A DNA stretch of 64,000 nt from Mycobacteroides chelonae CCUG 47445 (GCF_001632805.1 NZ_CP007220.1:4154001-4218000); one strand, 5' to 3'; counted from the first letter of the stretch, positions 7,556-16,943 are shown. Notes: a model not told the origin generated them from the letters alone. Numbers and translations are program-made.

Positions 7556-9595
7556 CTATGCGGTCCGGGCCGTGCGTGACGGCTGATGGGTCAGCACCCC
7601 GGTGATGAATCGGGCCGCCTCGCTCAACGCCGGGTTGGCCTCCGGAATCAACCGGGGCAACGCCTGGAAAACATGGATCTGGCCGGGCCAGACCTGCAGA
7701 TCGCACTGCCCGCCGGCCTGCTCGATCATGTGTGCCAGCTGCTGTGCGTCGGCGGCCAGAAACTCGACTCCACCTGCCTGAATAAGAGTGGGCGGCAACG
7801 AGATACCGGGCGGAAAGCTCAGGCGTAAGCGTGGCGAATCCGCGGGCTCAGCATGGGTGTATTTGTCCACCAGGTGTTTGGCGGCAGCCGCGGTGATGAC
7901 AGGGTCGGGCTGCGTCTTTTCGCGTTCGGCGGCCAGCCCGAGCGTCAGGTCCAGCAGGGGCGAGAACAATGCCATCGCGCCCGGCTGGGGCACACCCAGC
8001 CGGTGATTCTCGATGAGCAGGTCCACCGCGAGATGGCCACCCGCCGAATCACCGGCGACCACAATGTCCTGGGCAGCGTGGCCACGTTCCAGTAACCAGT
8101 CATAGGCGGCCCGGACATCGTCGGCAGCAGCCGGGAAGACATGTTCGGGTGCCAGCCGGTAGTCGACGGTGAAGGCCGGCAGCCCCGTCGCCTCCGAGAG
8201 GCGCGCGACCATCGAACGGTGAGTTTTCGCCGAGCAGATAACGTAGCCGCTGCCGTGGACGTACAAGATGACCGGACCGGGATCATCGGCGCTGAGTGCC
8301 GCGCCTGCCCGAACCCATTCTCCCCGTAGCGGATCCCTCAATCGAGCCACCTCGGTACCGCGGGGCATCGATCCACCGATCGCCATGATGGTCGAGACGA
8401 TCTGCCGGGCCAGCAGCACGCCCGGCTTACCCGTTTTGTCCAGGCGGGCTCGGGACAGCACTGGCCGCAATCCTATGGCGGTGAGCGCTGCGGTGGCCTT
8501 GGTGCGCCGTGAGGCCTCGGCAACCACGGCTCCGGTGGCGTCCAGCGAGCGCAATGCGAGCGACACTCCGCCGACTACCGCGTTGATCCGTGCCTGCGTC
8601 TTGCGCGCACTGTCGCGACTCGGTTCGGTCGTCGGCGGATCGGCGATGAACAAGTTCGGGAAACCGGCCACCGTGGTCGGGATGCTGCCCGCCTGCTTCA
8701 GCTTCCGACGCCGCGTCCCCAGCACCGACACCCTCTCGGTGCTCGAGCCCGCATCCGGGCTGGACGCGAAAACAACCGCATCGCATTGGTGGTCGATGCC
8801 TTCGGCGGTGCGGATACCCCCGCTGCTGAACCGCGCAATCGGCCAGGTAACCAGCTTGCAGTTGCGCGCCTGCAATGCGGTAAGGAACTCATCGGTCACC
8901 ACGACGTTGGGGCGACCGGTGAGCCTTAACGGCGTCAGCTGACGCCGAATCCAGGGGTCCGGCACGCGCCGGCGTAGGTTGCGCTGGGCCACCACTTCGA
9001 GCAGCCCGCGCGATTTGGGCCGTCTACCCGAGAACCAGGCCTGGCGTGTCTCGTCGCGTAGCGTGCGGTCCAGAAGTTGCCCGATCCGGCCACTCGGCCG
9101 GGGCAGTATCCAATCGGGTGAGCTCTGAAAAAGTTTGACACTGGCAGCATTTCGCACCACTACCGGCAGAATCGACGCGGCGGCGGCACTGTTGCCCACC
9201 ACCGCGACCCGCAGCCCAGCGAGCCCCGCACCGTCACCGACCTTGGCGGCATCGAGGACCTTTCCGGTGTACCCGTCGAGTCCCGGGATGTCCGGACTAC
9301 CCCCCACCGACCCGGTGGCCAGCACCACCGTATGTGCGGTGACACGTTGTCCGCCTTCTAAATCCACGATCCATACGTCATCGTCAAGCGCGATCCGGGT
9401 GACCTCGCTGCCAAACGTCACCTGGGAACCGAGCCCGAACAGGGCAATGGTGTCGTCACGCCAGCTCCCCGGTTCCGGGCGGGCGCGGTCGAGCACGGTG
9501 AAGCCGGTGATCCCTGCCTCCTGCAGGCCCACCGCGGTGCCCAAACCGGTGTATCCGGCGCCCACGATGACGACCGGCAGTACCGGGCCGGACAT
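7556..9595 (-). CDS. Degenerate flavoprotein monooxygenase fused to HSL-family hydrolase
   Basis: This is a two-domain protein of about 679 aa. Residues 1-330 resemble a class B flavin monooxygenase: the FAD motif GAGYTGLG is intact. The usual block after GSWRD is largely missing, the second Rossmann motif is eroded (VGNSAAAAS), and no FxGxxxHxxxW fingerprint is found. Residues about 370-679 are an alpha/beta hydrolase of the hormone-sensitive lipase family: oxyanion motif HGSGY (usually HGGG), nucleophile motif GDSAGGH and a C-terminal GQIHVF His. M. tuberculosis has the two activities as separate neighbours (mymA, lipR). The ATG at 9595 overlaps the SDR stop. The hydrolase is probably active; the flavin half may be structural. 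Confidence 0.85.
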   Translation of the reverse strand: MSGPVLPVVIVGAGYTGLGTAVGLQEAGITGFTVLDRARPEPGSWRDDTIALFGLGSQVTFGSEVTRIALDDDVWIVDLEGGQRVTAHTVVLATGSVGGSPDIPGLDGYTGKVLDAAKVGDGAGLAGLRVAVVGNSAAAASILPVVVRNAASVKLFQSSPDWILPRPSGRIGQLLDRTLRDETRQAWFSGRRPKSRGLLEVVAQRNLRRRVPDPWIRRQLTPLRLTGRPNVVVTDEFLTALQARNCKLVTWPIARFSSGGIRTAEGIDHQCDAVVFASSPDAGSSTERVSVLGTRRRKLKQAGSIPTTVAGFPNLFIADPPTTEPSRDSARKTQARINAVVGGVSLALRSLDATGAVVAEASRRTKATAALTAIGLRPVLSRARLDKTGKPGVLLARQIVSTIMAIGGSMPRGTEVARLRDPLRGEWVRAGAALSADDPGPVILYVHGSGYVICSAKTHRSMVARLSEATGLPAFTVDYRLAPEHVFPAAADDVRAAYDWLLERGHAAQDIVVAGDSAGGHLAVDLLIENHRLGVPQPGAMALFSPLLDLTLGLAAEREKTQPDPVITAAAAKHLVDKYTHAEPADSPRLRLSFPPGISLPPTLIQAGGVEFLAADAQQLAHMIEQAGGQCDLQVWPGQIHVFQALPRLIPEANPALSEAARFITGVLTHQPSRTARTA

Positions 9596-10515
9596 CACCG
9601 CACCACCTTGACCGAGGACTCCTGTTCGTAGGCGCTATCCCATAACTCGCGCGGCTCGGTGTCATCGGGAAGCAATCGGCCCAGTCGCGAGATGATTCCC
9701 GCACCCCACGAATAGGGCACGGGCGCATGTCGTTTCATAGCCCAGATGAGTTTGGCATCGGGCTGCGGCACCACATAGAGCCGCCCCCGGTCGTGCGCGT
9801 TGAGGGTGGTCTTAGCGATCCATTCCGGCGATACCCCAACCCATTTGAATGCGGTGCTCGCGAGGTTGCTCAGTGACCCGGGGATGCGCGCGCTGTCCAG
9901 GATGTTGGTTTTGACCGCCGTGGGGCACAGCACGGTCACGCGCACTCCGCTACCGGCCAGCTCGGCACGCAGCGTCTCCGACAGCGAGAGCACGGCGGCC
10001 TTGCTGACGTTATAGGGACCCATCAGTGGCGCGGCCGCGAAGCTGGCGGCCGACGACACGTTGATGATGCCGCCGAATCCCTGTTCACGCAGCAGGGGCG
10101 TGAAGACCTGGCAGCCGTAGATCATTCCCCACATGTTGATGCCGATGGTGGCGTTCCAGTCGTCCATCGACACCTCACCGATGGGTTTACCGCCGGTTCC
10201 AATCCCCGCATTGTTGATCACCAGATCCGGGGCGCACCCCAGCCAGTCGGTCGCGACATCGGCCAGCCTGACAATCTCGTCGTACGAGCTGACATCACAG
10301 GCGACCGGGTGCGCGCTGATCCGCCCGAGCTGGTCGGCGGTCTCCTGCGCGCGGGCCAGGTTGATGTCGGCGCACACCACCCGGCCTCCACGGGCCACGA
10401 TGGCCTCTGCGAACCCTCTGCCGATACCGCTGCCCGCGCCCGTCACCACTGCGCTGGCCCCGTAGCTGACCTTTGGACGTCGGCGCGGGTAGGCTCCCGC
10501 GTCGGGTGCCGTCAT
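9595..10515 (-). CDS. Short-chain dehydrogenase/reductase, SadH-like
   Basis: This is a classical SDR of about 306 aa. It shows the cofactor motif TGAGSGIG, structural NNAG and the catalytic Ser (NVSSAAS) with Tyr-x-x-x-Lys (YNVSK). A C-terminal extension beyond residue 240 suggests a lipid or acyl substrate, as in SadH of the mymA operon. The ATG at 10515 (MTAPDAG) is chosen because AAGGG lies 8 nt before it; the GTG and ATG a few codons upstream overlap that ribosome site. Its TGA overlaps the ATG of the fusion protein, giving translational coupling. A palindromic operator candidate lies about 35 bp upstream, so this is probably the first gene of the transcript. Confidence 0.9.
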   Translation of the reverse strand: MTAPDAGAYPRRRPKVSYGASAVVTGAGSGIGRGFAEAIVARGGRVVCADINLARAQETADQLGRISAHPVACDVSSYDEIVRLADVATDWLGCAPDLVINNAGIGTGGKPIGEVSMDDWNATIGINMWGMIYGCQVFTPLLREQGFGGIINVSSAASFAAAPLMGPYNVSKAAVLSLSETLRAELAGSGVRVTVLCPTAVKTNILDSARIPGSLSNLASTAFKWVGVSPEWIAKTTLNAHDRGRLYVVPQPDAKLIWAMKRHAPVPYSWGAGIISRLGRLLPDDTEPRELWDSAYEQESSVKVVR

Positions 10516-10549
10516 TGGCATCACCCTTCGCTTGTCGCTTACGCATCAC

Positions 10550-10565
10550 TGGTAAACGTAAACCA
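10550..10565. promoter_or_regulatory. Palindromic operator candidate before the SDR operon
   Basis: TGGTAAACGTAAACCA has dyad symmetry TGGT-nn-ACGT-nn-ACCA (12 of 16 positions) and also contains the direct repeat GTAAACGTAAAC. It lies 35 bp upstream of the SDR start in the gap to the next gene. A TetR- or AraC-class regulator could bind; no regulator gene is adjacent. Confidence 0.4.
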
Positions 10566-10638
10566 AGCGTCTGTCACACCCGACTGCTTGTCAAGGGTCC
10601 GGCGAGATTAATGTCGGGTTAGTCGTACCGCGCGCAGA

Positions 10639-11193
10639 CTATCGCAGAGCAGTCAGGCCATCGATCGAGCTGCCGTTTTTCTCCAGCGCGCTCTCCAGAG
10701 TCATCTTCTCCTCGGGCACCTTCTCGATGTGCTTCTCGTACACGTCGCGATGCCCCACGAAGTCCATCAGCGGAACCGAATAGCCGCACGAATCGGCCAC
10801 CCGGGCGACATCAACCAAAATGATTGAACGCGCACCCTTTTCGAGTTCCTGGGTGAAGTGGCTGCGAAGTTCCGGGTACTCAGGCTCGTTGAACTGCACC
10901 ACACGCGCGGTGCCATGGAGCCTGATGATGCGGCAGCGCTTGTCGAACGAGCAGAACATGAGCACGATGCGCCCGTTGTCCCGCACGTGCGCGATGGTCT
11001 CCGCACCGCTACCGAAGTAGTCCAGGTAGCCCACCCGGTGCGGACCGAGCACCGCGAAGGTCCCGGCCATGCCCTTGGGGGAGACGTTGACATGCCCGTC
11101 CGGGCCGGAGGGCGCGGTGCCCACGAAGAACACCGGCTGCTCGGTCAGCCACCGAGCGAGCTTGTCGTCGATCTCGTCGTACACATGACCCAT
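10639..11193 (-). CDS. Pyridoxamine 5'-phosphate oxidase-fold flavin-binding protein
   Basis: This is a split-barrel flavin-binding protein of 184 aa. The N-terminal segment (FVGTAPSGPDGHVNVSPKG), a middle strand (RVGYLDYFGSGAETIAHVRDNGRIVLMFCSF) and IIRLHGTARVV are typical of the PNPOx-like/F420 family. Members of this form bind FMN or F420 and reduce small substrates; true PNPOx activity is unlikely. It is encoded on the same strand between the acyl-CoA ligase and the SDR, with a 51 bp gap upstream and 123 bp downstream. Membership in the lipid operon is possible but not tight. Confidence 0.82.
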   Translation of the reverse strand: MGHVYDEIDDKLARWLTEQPVFFVGTAPSGPDGHVNVSPKGMAGTFAVLGPHRVGYLDYFGSGAETIAHVRDNGRIVLMFCSFDKRCRIIRLHGTARVVQFNEPEYPELRSHFTQELEKGARSIILVDVARVADSCGYSVPLMDFVGHRDVYEKHIEKVPEEKMTLESALEKNGSSIDGLTALR

Positions 11194-11244
11194 GCGGTCC
11201 AGGGTGCCACTCGAGTCTGAGAATCCGCCAGCGGATTTCGCAGG

Positions 11245-12819
11245 TCAGATACGCGCGCGCAGGTCCTTGCGCAGGATCTTGCCCGCCGCGCTCTTGGGGA
11301 TAGCGTCGATGAACTCCACCTGCCGAATCCGCTTGTGCGGAGCGACTTTCTGCTCGACGAAGGCCATGACCGCCTCATCGGTGAGGTCGGAATCGGTGCG
11401 CACGACAAACGCCTTGGGAATCTCACCACTGGAAGGGTCGGGAACGCCGATCACGGCGGCGTCGCCGATGCCCGGGTGGGACAGCAGCAGCGCCTCCAAT
11501 TCCGCGGGCGGCACCTGGTAGCCCTTGTACTTGATGAGCTCCTTGAGCCGGTCGACGATCGTCACCACTCCGTCGGCGCGCACGACAGCGATATCTCCGG
11601 TGTGCAGGAAGCCGTCGGGCTCGATTGTCGCCGCGGTGGCCTCCTCGTTGCCGAGGTAACCGGCCATCACATTGGGGCCCCGTACCAGCAGCTCGCCGGG
11701 GGCACTCTCGCCTTCGGCCGGTACATCGATCTCCGCACCGGTCTCGGTGTCGATGAGCTTGTTCTCGGTGTTCGGCACCGGAATACCCACCGAGTTCAGC
11801 GGAATATCGGGCCGGCCCGGCGGGATGAGATGGCTGACAGGGCTCAACTCGGTCATGCCATAACCCTGGCTGACGCGGCAATTGAGTCGTGCGGCAACGG
11901 CATTGCCCAGCTGTTCGTCCAACGGAGCGGCGCCGGAGAACACCGACCGCAAGCAGGAAACGTCGTGCTTATCGACATCCGGATGCTTGGCCAGCACCAC
12001 CGCCACCGGCGGCGCCACGAAGACGTGGTCCACGCGGTAGTTGGCGATAGAACCCAGGAAGGTATCGAGCTCGAAGCGCGGCAGAATCACCAGCTCGGCG
12101 CCCAGCTTGAGCTGCACGTTGAGCAGTACGACCAGGCCGTAGATGTGGAAGAACGGAAGGACGGCCAGCACCCGGTCGCCTTGCTCCACTCCGTACAGGT
12201 GTTTGGCCTGCGCGATGTTGGCGACCAGATTGTAGTGGGTGAGCATGACGCCCTTGGCCTTGCCGGTGGTTCCCGAGGAATACGGCAGCACTGCCAAATG
12301 CGTTGCCGGGTCAAACGAAACCTCCGGCGGCGCCAGATCGGGCCGCACGATGTCGGCCAGCGAGAGACGCCCCTCGACGGGGTCGATGGTGATCACGTTG
12401 GCAGCATCAATGCCCGCGATCTCCGCGGCCTCCAACGCGCGCGACAGCAGTGGCGACACCGTGAAGACAAGCTGCGCCTTGGAATCGATGAGCTGCTTGG
12501 CCAGTTCCTCGGCGGTATACAACACGTTGACGGTGCTGGCGGTACCACCCGCACGCAAGATGCCGTGCAACACCACCGCGAACGTCGAGCAGTTCGGCAG
12601 GAAGACCGCTGCGACATCGCCGAGGCCGAACCCGCGGGCGGCTAAACCCGCCGCGGTGGCGTCGACCTGCGACCGCAACTCGCCAAAGGTGGTCTGCGCA
12701 CCGGAAAGCCCGTCGATAAGCGCGACACGACTGTCGTCTACGCCTGTGTCCCCGAATACGTACTCGTAGACCGAGCAGTCGGGAATGGAAACGTCGGGCA
12801 GAGGGCTACGAAACGTCAC
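11245..12819 (-). CDS. Acyl-CoA synthetase / 4-coumarate-CoA ligase family (FadD-like)
   Basis: This is an ANL-superfamily adenylating enzyme of 524 aa that forms acyl- or aryl-CoA from acid, ATP and CoA. Motifs in order are YSSGTTGKAKGVMLTH (P-loop-like A3), YGMTELSP (A5), the HTGDIA loop, KYKGYQVPPAELE and the C-terminal Lys motif PKSAAGKILRKDL. The sequence is closer to 4CL-type ligases than to very-long-chain FadDs. The start is GTG. It heads the run of lipid genes reading towards the PapA-like acyltransferase, so it may supply the CoA thioester for that enzyme. The substrate is unassigned. Confidence 0.92.
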   Translation of the reverse strand: MTFRSPLPDVSIPDCSVYEYVFGDTGVDDSRVALIDGLSGAQTTFGELRSQVDATAAGLAARGFGLGDVAAVFLPNCSTFAVVLHGILRAGGTASTVNVLYTAEELAKQLIDSKAQLVFTVSPLLSRALEAAEIAGIDAANVITIDPVEGRLSLADIVRPDLAPPEVSFDPATHLAVLPYSSGTTGKAKGVMLTHYNLVANIAQAKHLYGVEQGDRVLAVLPFFHIYGLVVLLNVQLKLGAELVILPRFELDTFLGSIANYRVDHVFVAPPVAVVLAKHPDVDKHDVSCLRSVFSGAAPLDEQLGNAVAARLNCRVSQGYGMTELSPVSHLIPPGRPDIPLNSVGIPVPNTENKLIDTETGAEIDVPAEGESAPGELLVRGPNVMAGYLGNEEATAATIEPDGFLHTGDIAVVRADGVVTIVDRLKELIKYKGYQVPPAELEALLLSHPGIGDAAVIGVPDPSSGEIPKAFVVRTDSDLTDEAVMAFVEQKVAPHKRIRQVEFIDAIPKSAAGKILRKDLRARI

Positions 12820-12896
12820 GCCGGACAGTCTTGCACGCCGCGTCTAGTCCGTGCTGATGGTCCTTGCGTCTTCGGGCCACTTCTGTCCGACGACGG

Positions 12897-13400
12897 TCAA
12901 TCCTCGATGAGATGCTCGAAGGCCTCGAGGTTCTTCAACGACTCGCCCCGCGAAGTACGCCACGCCCATTCCTTCTGAATGGACGTCTTGAATCCCAACT
13001 CCAGCAAGATATTGAAGTCGTTGTCCACGGCTTCCAGCACCTGTCCGAGCAACCTGTCGATCTCATCCGGGGTAACCGCAGGCAGCGGCAGCCGACCCAC
13101 CAGGTAGATGTCGCCCATGTTGTCGATCGTGTACGCGACGGCGTACAAGCGGCGGTTGCGTTTGAGCAGGTAGCGGTAAACGCCCTCGGTGTTCTCGTCG
13201 GGTCGGCGACAAACGAACACCTCGACGCGCACGGCATGCTCACCCGGGCTGAGCATCGTGGTGATCTTCTGCTTGCGTTCGCCCGGCAGCTCCACGATCA
13301 ACGCCGGTTTGCCGTCCGGCCCGTGGTGCTCGGTAAAGGCGACCTCCCGGTCTACCAGCGTCCGCACGATGGTGGCGTAGGCCTCGCCCGCAGTGGTCAT
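12897..13400 (-). CDS. YbjN-domain protein (Rv0487-like)
   Basis: This 167 aa protein has a YbjN fold (type III secretion chaperone-like, alpha/beta). Typical features are [33 protein letters not shown] and the helix [26 protein letters not shown]. No catalytic residues are known for the family. Its start overlaps the mshA stop by 4 bp, the same arrangement as mshA-Rv0487 in M. tuberculosis. That conserved coupling suggests a link to mycothiol synthesis or a chaperone role; the sequence shows neither directly. Confidence 0.88.
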   Translation of the reverse strand: MTTAGEAYATIVRTLVDREVAFTEHHGPDGKPALIVELPGERKQKITTMLSPGEHAVRVEVFVCRRPDENTEGVYRYLLKRNRRLYAVAYTIDNMGDIYLVGRLPLPAVTPDEIDRLLGQVLEAVDNDFNILLELGFKTSIQKEWAWRTSRGESLKNLEAFEHLIED

Positions 13401-14728
13401 CGCCGCAACCCGGACAACCGGCGCGACCGGAATCGCGCACGCGGCGCACGCTGCGTTGCGGGCCTTTGTGGTGCGCGGTAATCAGCGATGGCGCGGCTAT
13501 AGCTGGCCAGCAGGGCGTCGGCGGTGCTGGACCAGGAGAAGCCCGCGGCGTGCGCAGCGGCCGCCTGGCTGAGCTCGGAACCATTACGCGCCAACAAGTT
13601 CCCGATGGCATCCGCCCAGTCCTTGGTGCGATGCGTCGGAACCAGCAGACCGGTGCGTTGATCCGCGACGGCTACCGGAAGGCCTCCCACGTCGGCCGCC
13701 ACCACCGGGGTGCCACACGCTTGAGCCTCGATCGCCACTAGGCCAAATGATTCCGAATAGCTGGGCACCGCAACGATATCGGCCGCCCGATACACCTGGG
13801 CAAGCCGCTCTCTCGACTGCGGCGGCAGGAAGGTGACACGGTCCGCGATGCCGAGATCCGCGGCGAGATCCTGCAACGCCGTGGGCTCGTCCAGGCCGCT
13901 GCCGGAGGGCCCACCGACGATGAGAACTCGTACCCCTGGCAGCTGCTGGGCCGCACGTACTAGCAGGTCGGGAGCCTTGAGCGGCTGAATTCTTCCGACA
14001 AAGGCGACGATCTGTTCATCGGCTCGCAGGCCGAGCTCGGCGCGTGCCGCCGCCTTGTCTCCGGGCGTGAACACGTCCAAGTCAACACCGGGATGCACGA
14101 TATCGATGCGGCCGGGGTCTGCAGCATGTATCGAAACCAGCTGCTCGGCTTCATCTTTGGTGTTGACGATGAGCCGGTCGGCCTCATCCACCACCTGCTG
14201 CTCCCCCACCGCACGCAACGCGGGCTCCGGACGGTCTCCCTCGGCGAGCGTCCGATTCTTCACCGCGGCGAGCGTATGCGCGGTGTGAACCAATGGAACG
14301 CCCCACCGGTCCCGGGCCAGCCAGCCCGCCTGGCCGGAAAGCCAGTAGTGCGAGTGAACCAGGTTGTAGTAGCCGGGCTCGTGGACCGCCTCGGCGCGCA
14401 ACACCCCAGCGGTGAACGCGCACAGCTGGGTGGGCAGGTCGTACTTGTCCAGGCCCTCGAACGGGCCCGCGACGATATTGCGCACCGTCACCCCGTCGGC
14501 GACGGATACCACCGGCTCATCGGAGGAGGCGGTGGCCCGGGTGAAGATGTCGACGGCGACACCCCGGCGCGCCAGTTGCAGGGCCGTTTGCAGCACGTAG
14601 ACGTTCATGCCGCCGGCATCGCCCGTGCCCGGCTGGGCCAGTGGCGAGGTATGTACGGATAGGACGGCGATGCGGCGCGGCTTCAGCGCCGAAACCGCCC
14701 GGCGCGCGAACTCATCGCCACTAAGCAC
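13397..14728 (-). CDS. mshA: D-inositol-3-phosphate glycosyltransferase MshA
   Basis: MshA performs the first step of mycothiol synthesis, moving GlcNAc from UDP-GlcNAc to inositol 3-phosphate. The 443 aa product is a GT4 family GT-B enzyme. The N-terminal domain has [21 protein letters not shown] and HSHYWLSG. The C-terminal domain has [16 protein letters not shown] and the nucleotide-sugar motif [27 protein letters not shown]. The C-terminal tail (about 425-443) is basic. The start is GTG. It is coupled to the YbjN gene by a 4 bp overlap, and gene order matches M. tuberculosis. Confidence 0.97.
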   Translation of the reverse strand: MLSGDEFARRAVSALKPRRIAVLSVHTSPLAQPGTGDAGGMNVYVLQTALQLARRGVAVDIFTRATASSDEPVVSVADGVTVRNIVAGPFEGLDKYDLPTQLCAFTAGVLRAEAVHEPGYYNLVHSHYWLSGQAGWLARDRWGVPLVHTAHTLAAVKNRTLAEGDRPEPALRAVGEQQVVDEADRLIVNTKDEAEQLVSIHAADPGRIDIVHPGVDLDVFTPGDKAAARAELGLRADEQIVAFVGRIQPLKAPDLLVRAAQQLPGVRVLIVGGPSGSGLDEPTALQDLAADLGIADRVTFLPPQSRERLAQVYRAADIVAVPSYSESFGLVAIEAQACGTPVVAADVGGLPVAVADQRTGLLVPTHRTKDWADAIGNLLARNGSELSQAAAAHAAGFSWSSTADALLASYSRAIADYRAPQRPATQRAPRARFRSRRLSGLRR

Positions 14729-14792
14729 ACTGCCATCTTGTCACTTGCGCACAAGCTATCGGCGCGCAGCACTCCTACCAGCGACTTGAGCC

Positions 14793-15254
14793 TCAACGCG
14801 TAGCGATCTTCTGGCGGTATCCCTCTTCCAGGATCTTGCGCAGCTTCTCATCCGAATGCGTGATGGCCAGCGAAATGAACGGCGAGATGACCTTGCCCAG
14901 CGCACGCCCGGCGAGCCCGCCCGGCAGCCGGTAGTCGATGTTGATCTCTAGCTCGGTTTCGTCATCGGATATCGGCCGGAACCGGCATTCGATCTGGTTG
15001 TCGATCCCGGAGCGCGACTCGGTGGTGAACAGGGTGTCGGGGTCCCACCCCGTCACCTCGATCGTCGACCGGAGCGTGGCACCGAGGTTGATGGCGATGT
15101 CGTATTTCGCTCCGAGCCCCCGTGGCACGTCATTCACAAAACGAACGTGCTCGATCCCGAACATCCACTCCGCCAGATGGTGCGCATCACTGATGTAGTC
15201 GAAGGCGTATGCCATCGGCACCTTCGCGGAGGACACGTGGTGGATATGCGTCAT
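14793..15254 (-). CDS. SRPBCC-family (polyketide cyclase/START-like) protein
   Basis: This is a small helix-grip protein of 153 aa from the ATG at 15254 (MTHIHHVSSAKVPMAY). Upstream in-frame codons lack a ribosome site and read as non-family sequence. The pattern is that of polyketide cyclase/dehydrase: an AYDYISD-like helix near residue 17 (FDYISDAHHLAEWMFGIEHV), central strands and the long C-terminal helix ending KLRKILEEGYRQK. Members bind hydrophobic ligands or act as lipid carriers. It lies 64 bp upstream of mshA on the same strand. The ligand is unknown. Confidence 0.82.
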   Translation of the reverse strand: MTHIHHVSSAKVPMAYAFDYISDAHHLAEWMFGIEHVRFVNDVPRGLGAKYDIAINLGATLRSTIEVTGWDPDTLFTTESRSGIDNQIECRFRPISDDETELEINIDYRLPGGLAGRALGKVISPFISLAITHSDEKLRKILEEGYRQKIATR

Positions 15255-15392
15255 GCGCACATGCCTATCACCTTTTGGCCCCGAGTCGTGGCTTCGCGGC
15301 CAAAATCCCAGCAACCACATCGCATCTGTGAGGCTATGGCGGAAAACCACGGGAATTCCCGCCATAGCGTCACTCCCGGCGCATGACGAGCC

Positions 15393-16631
15393 CTAGGCCA
15401 GTGCCGAGGTCTCCGAGCGCCGGGCCGATGCCCGTCGCATGGCACCCAGCGGATCGGCGAACAATCCTCCCAGGGACACCACACCGGCACCGGCCTCCTG
15501 GACCCGGTTACCGAACGCCGTCACACGAATATCGCGCTTGGACAACGTCGATCGATCCAGGAAGGCGGTTTCGACGTCGTTCATCACCTCGGGGTATTCG
15601 GTGAAGGCCTGCCCACCGACGATCACCTCGTCGGGGTTCAGGATGTCGCGCAGCAACGCCACCGACTGCCCCAGCACCCGACCACGTTCGGAAAGCAGTT
15701 GCCGCGCAGAGTCATTGCCGCCACGCGCGGCCTTGTATACCGCGCTCACCGACACACCGTCACCTGCGGGCACGATGCGCAGCCTGCGTGCGGCGGCCAA
15801 CACTGCCTCGTCACTCACGGTGGTCTCCAACTTGCCGGTGCCGCCGAGTAACTCGGAATCAACCGGCAGCGCCGCAATAGTGCCCGGACCGCTGGACGGG
15901 CTGTGCACCCGCCCGTCGATGGCCAGCGCGAAACCGACTGTCTCACGGGCATATACGTACAGGCTCGTCAGGGAACGCGCCGCGAAACGCCGCAGCCCCA
16001 GCAGCAGCTCTGCGCCCGCCATCGCATCCACGTGCGAGGCCACCGATACCGGCAGACCCAGCGTGTCGGCGAAGACCCGACCGACGGGAGCCTCGGTCCA
16101 GCCCAGACGGGGGTGATCAACCGTCCCGGCCGGTCCGTCGACCACACCACCGGTGGCTACCCCGATCCACAGCGGGCGACGCCGGTGCCAGCGGGCCAGG
16201 TACCGCTGCGCACTTCCGGCCAGCGAAGCCAGCGCGGCACCCTGCGGACCGTTTGGCGTGGGGGTTTCCACCACATCCAGGGTCCGTCCGAACAGGTCGG
16301 TGGCCACGATGCTGGTGGCGCGGGCACCGATGTGAATACCGAGCGTCAAGAAGGGTTCATGGTTGAGCTCCACCGGCACCCGGGGACGGCCGATGGCGCC
16401 GGAGACCGCCAGATCGGCACGTTCACGCAGCAGCCCGGCGTCTAGCAGGGCCGTCACCTGCCGGTTGACGGTAGCAATGGAAAGGCCTGTGACCTGCGCA
16501 ATCGCATCGCGAGCCACGGGTCCGCGCACACGTGCGGCACGGAACACAGAGGACGCGGCGCTATCGCCGATGTACAGGGCGGGCGGGTGAATCTGGTGGC
16601 GGGAAACTGGTCGGCGAACCGGAGAAGTCAT
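15393..16631 (-). CDS. ROK-family transcriptional regulator (Rv0485-like)
   Basis: This 412 aa protein has an N-terminal winged helix (about residues 30-90, RGPVARDAIAQVTGLSIATVNRQVTALLDAGLL) and a ROK/actin-like fold. The ATP phosphate motif DxGGT is replaced by LGIHIGARATS, and the ROK zinc cluster CxCGxxGC is absent, so it is a regulator without sugar-kinase activity. The ATG follows AAAGGA by 8 nt. It is divergent from an SDR gene, as Rv0485 and Rv0484c are in M. tuberculosis. Rv0485 is reported to influence PE/PPE gene expression. Its own target here may be the shared intergenic region. Confidence 0.9.
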   Translation of the reverse strand: MTSPVRRPVSRHQIHPPALYIGDSAASSVFRAARVRGPVARDAIAQVTGLSIATVNRQVTALLDAGLLRERADLAVSGAIGRPRVPVELNHEPFLTLGIHIGARATSIVATDLFGRTLDVVETPTPNGPQGAALASLAGSAQRYLARWHRRRPLWIGVATGGVVDGPAGTVDHPRLGWTEAPVGRVFADTLGLPVSVASHVDAMAGAELLLGLRRFAARSLTSLYVYARETVGFALAIDGRVHSPSSGPGTIAALPVDSELLGGTGKLETTVSDEAVLAAARRLRIVPAGDGVSVSAVYKAARGGNDSARQLLSERGRVLGQSVALLRDILNPDEVIVGGQAFTEYPEVMNDVETAFLDRSTLSKRDIRVTAFGNRVQEAGAGVVSLGGLFADPLGAMRRASARRSETSALA

Positions 16632-16659
16632 GAGAAGGGTCCTTTGGCGGGGGGCCGGG

Positions 16660-16676
16660 TTCAGACGAAGACTGAA
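16660..16676. promoter_or_regulatory. Inverted repeat upstream of the ROK regulator
   Basis: TTCAG-ACGAAGA-CTGAA (5-7-5 perfect dyad) lies 29 bp upstream of the regulator start, inside the 312 bp divergent gap (16632-16943). It may be an autoregulatory operator. The same gap also holds a direct repeat of GCAGCGACA near 16759-16781; I see no gene in it. Confidence 0.35.
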
Positions 16677-16906
16677 ACGCGGGCTACTGATGGCTAATGG
16701 TGTTGTGAACTGGGGCGATACCGCACCCGGGACGTCAAGAAAGACGTGCAGAAACTAGGCGCAGCGACAGACGCAGCGACAACACAGCTCGCGAGCCAGC
16801 GGCAGCCGAGAACCAATACCCGCGATCACGAAAGTGACCCGGGGTTCGGCGGCGCGCTTGATGGACACAGGCGCAATTTAGCATCCCTACGAGGCAATGT
16901 CCTACT

Positions 16907-16936
16907 AGCGGCCCATTGCCGCTCCCTGACTACAGT
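16907..16936 (+). promoter_or_regulatory. Operator-like dyad and leaderless -10 of the divergent SDR
   Basis: A perfect 6-5-6 dyad AGCGGC-CCATT-GCCGCT (16907-16923) is followed 7 bp later by TACAGT (16931-16936), a good mycobacterial -10. The TACAGT ends 7 nt before the ATG at 16944. The dyad covers the expected spacer/-35 region, an ideal site for repression. Confidence 0.5.
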
Positions 16937-16943
16937 GGCGTCC

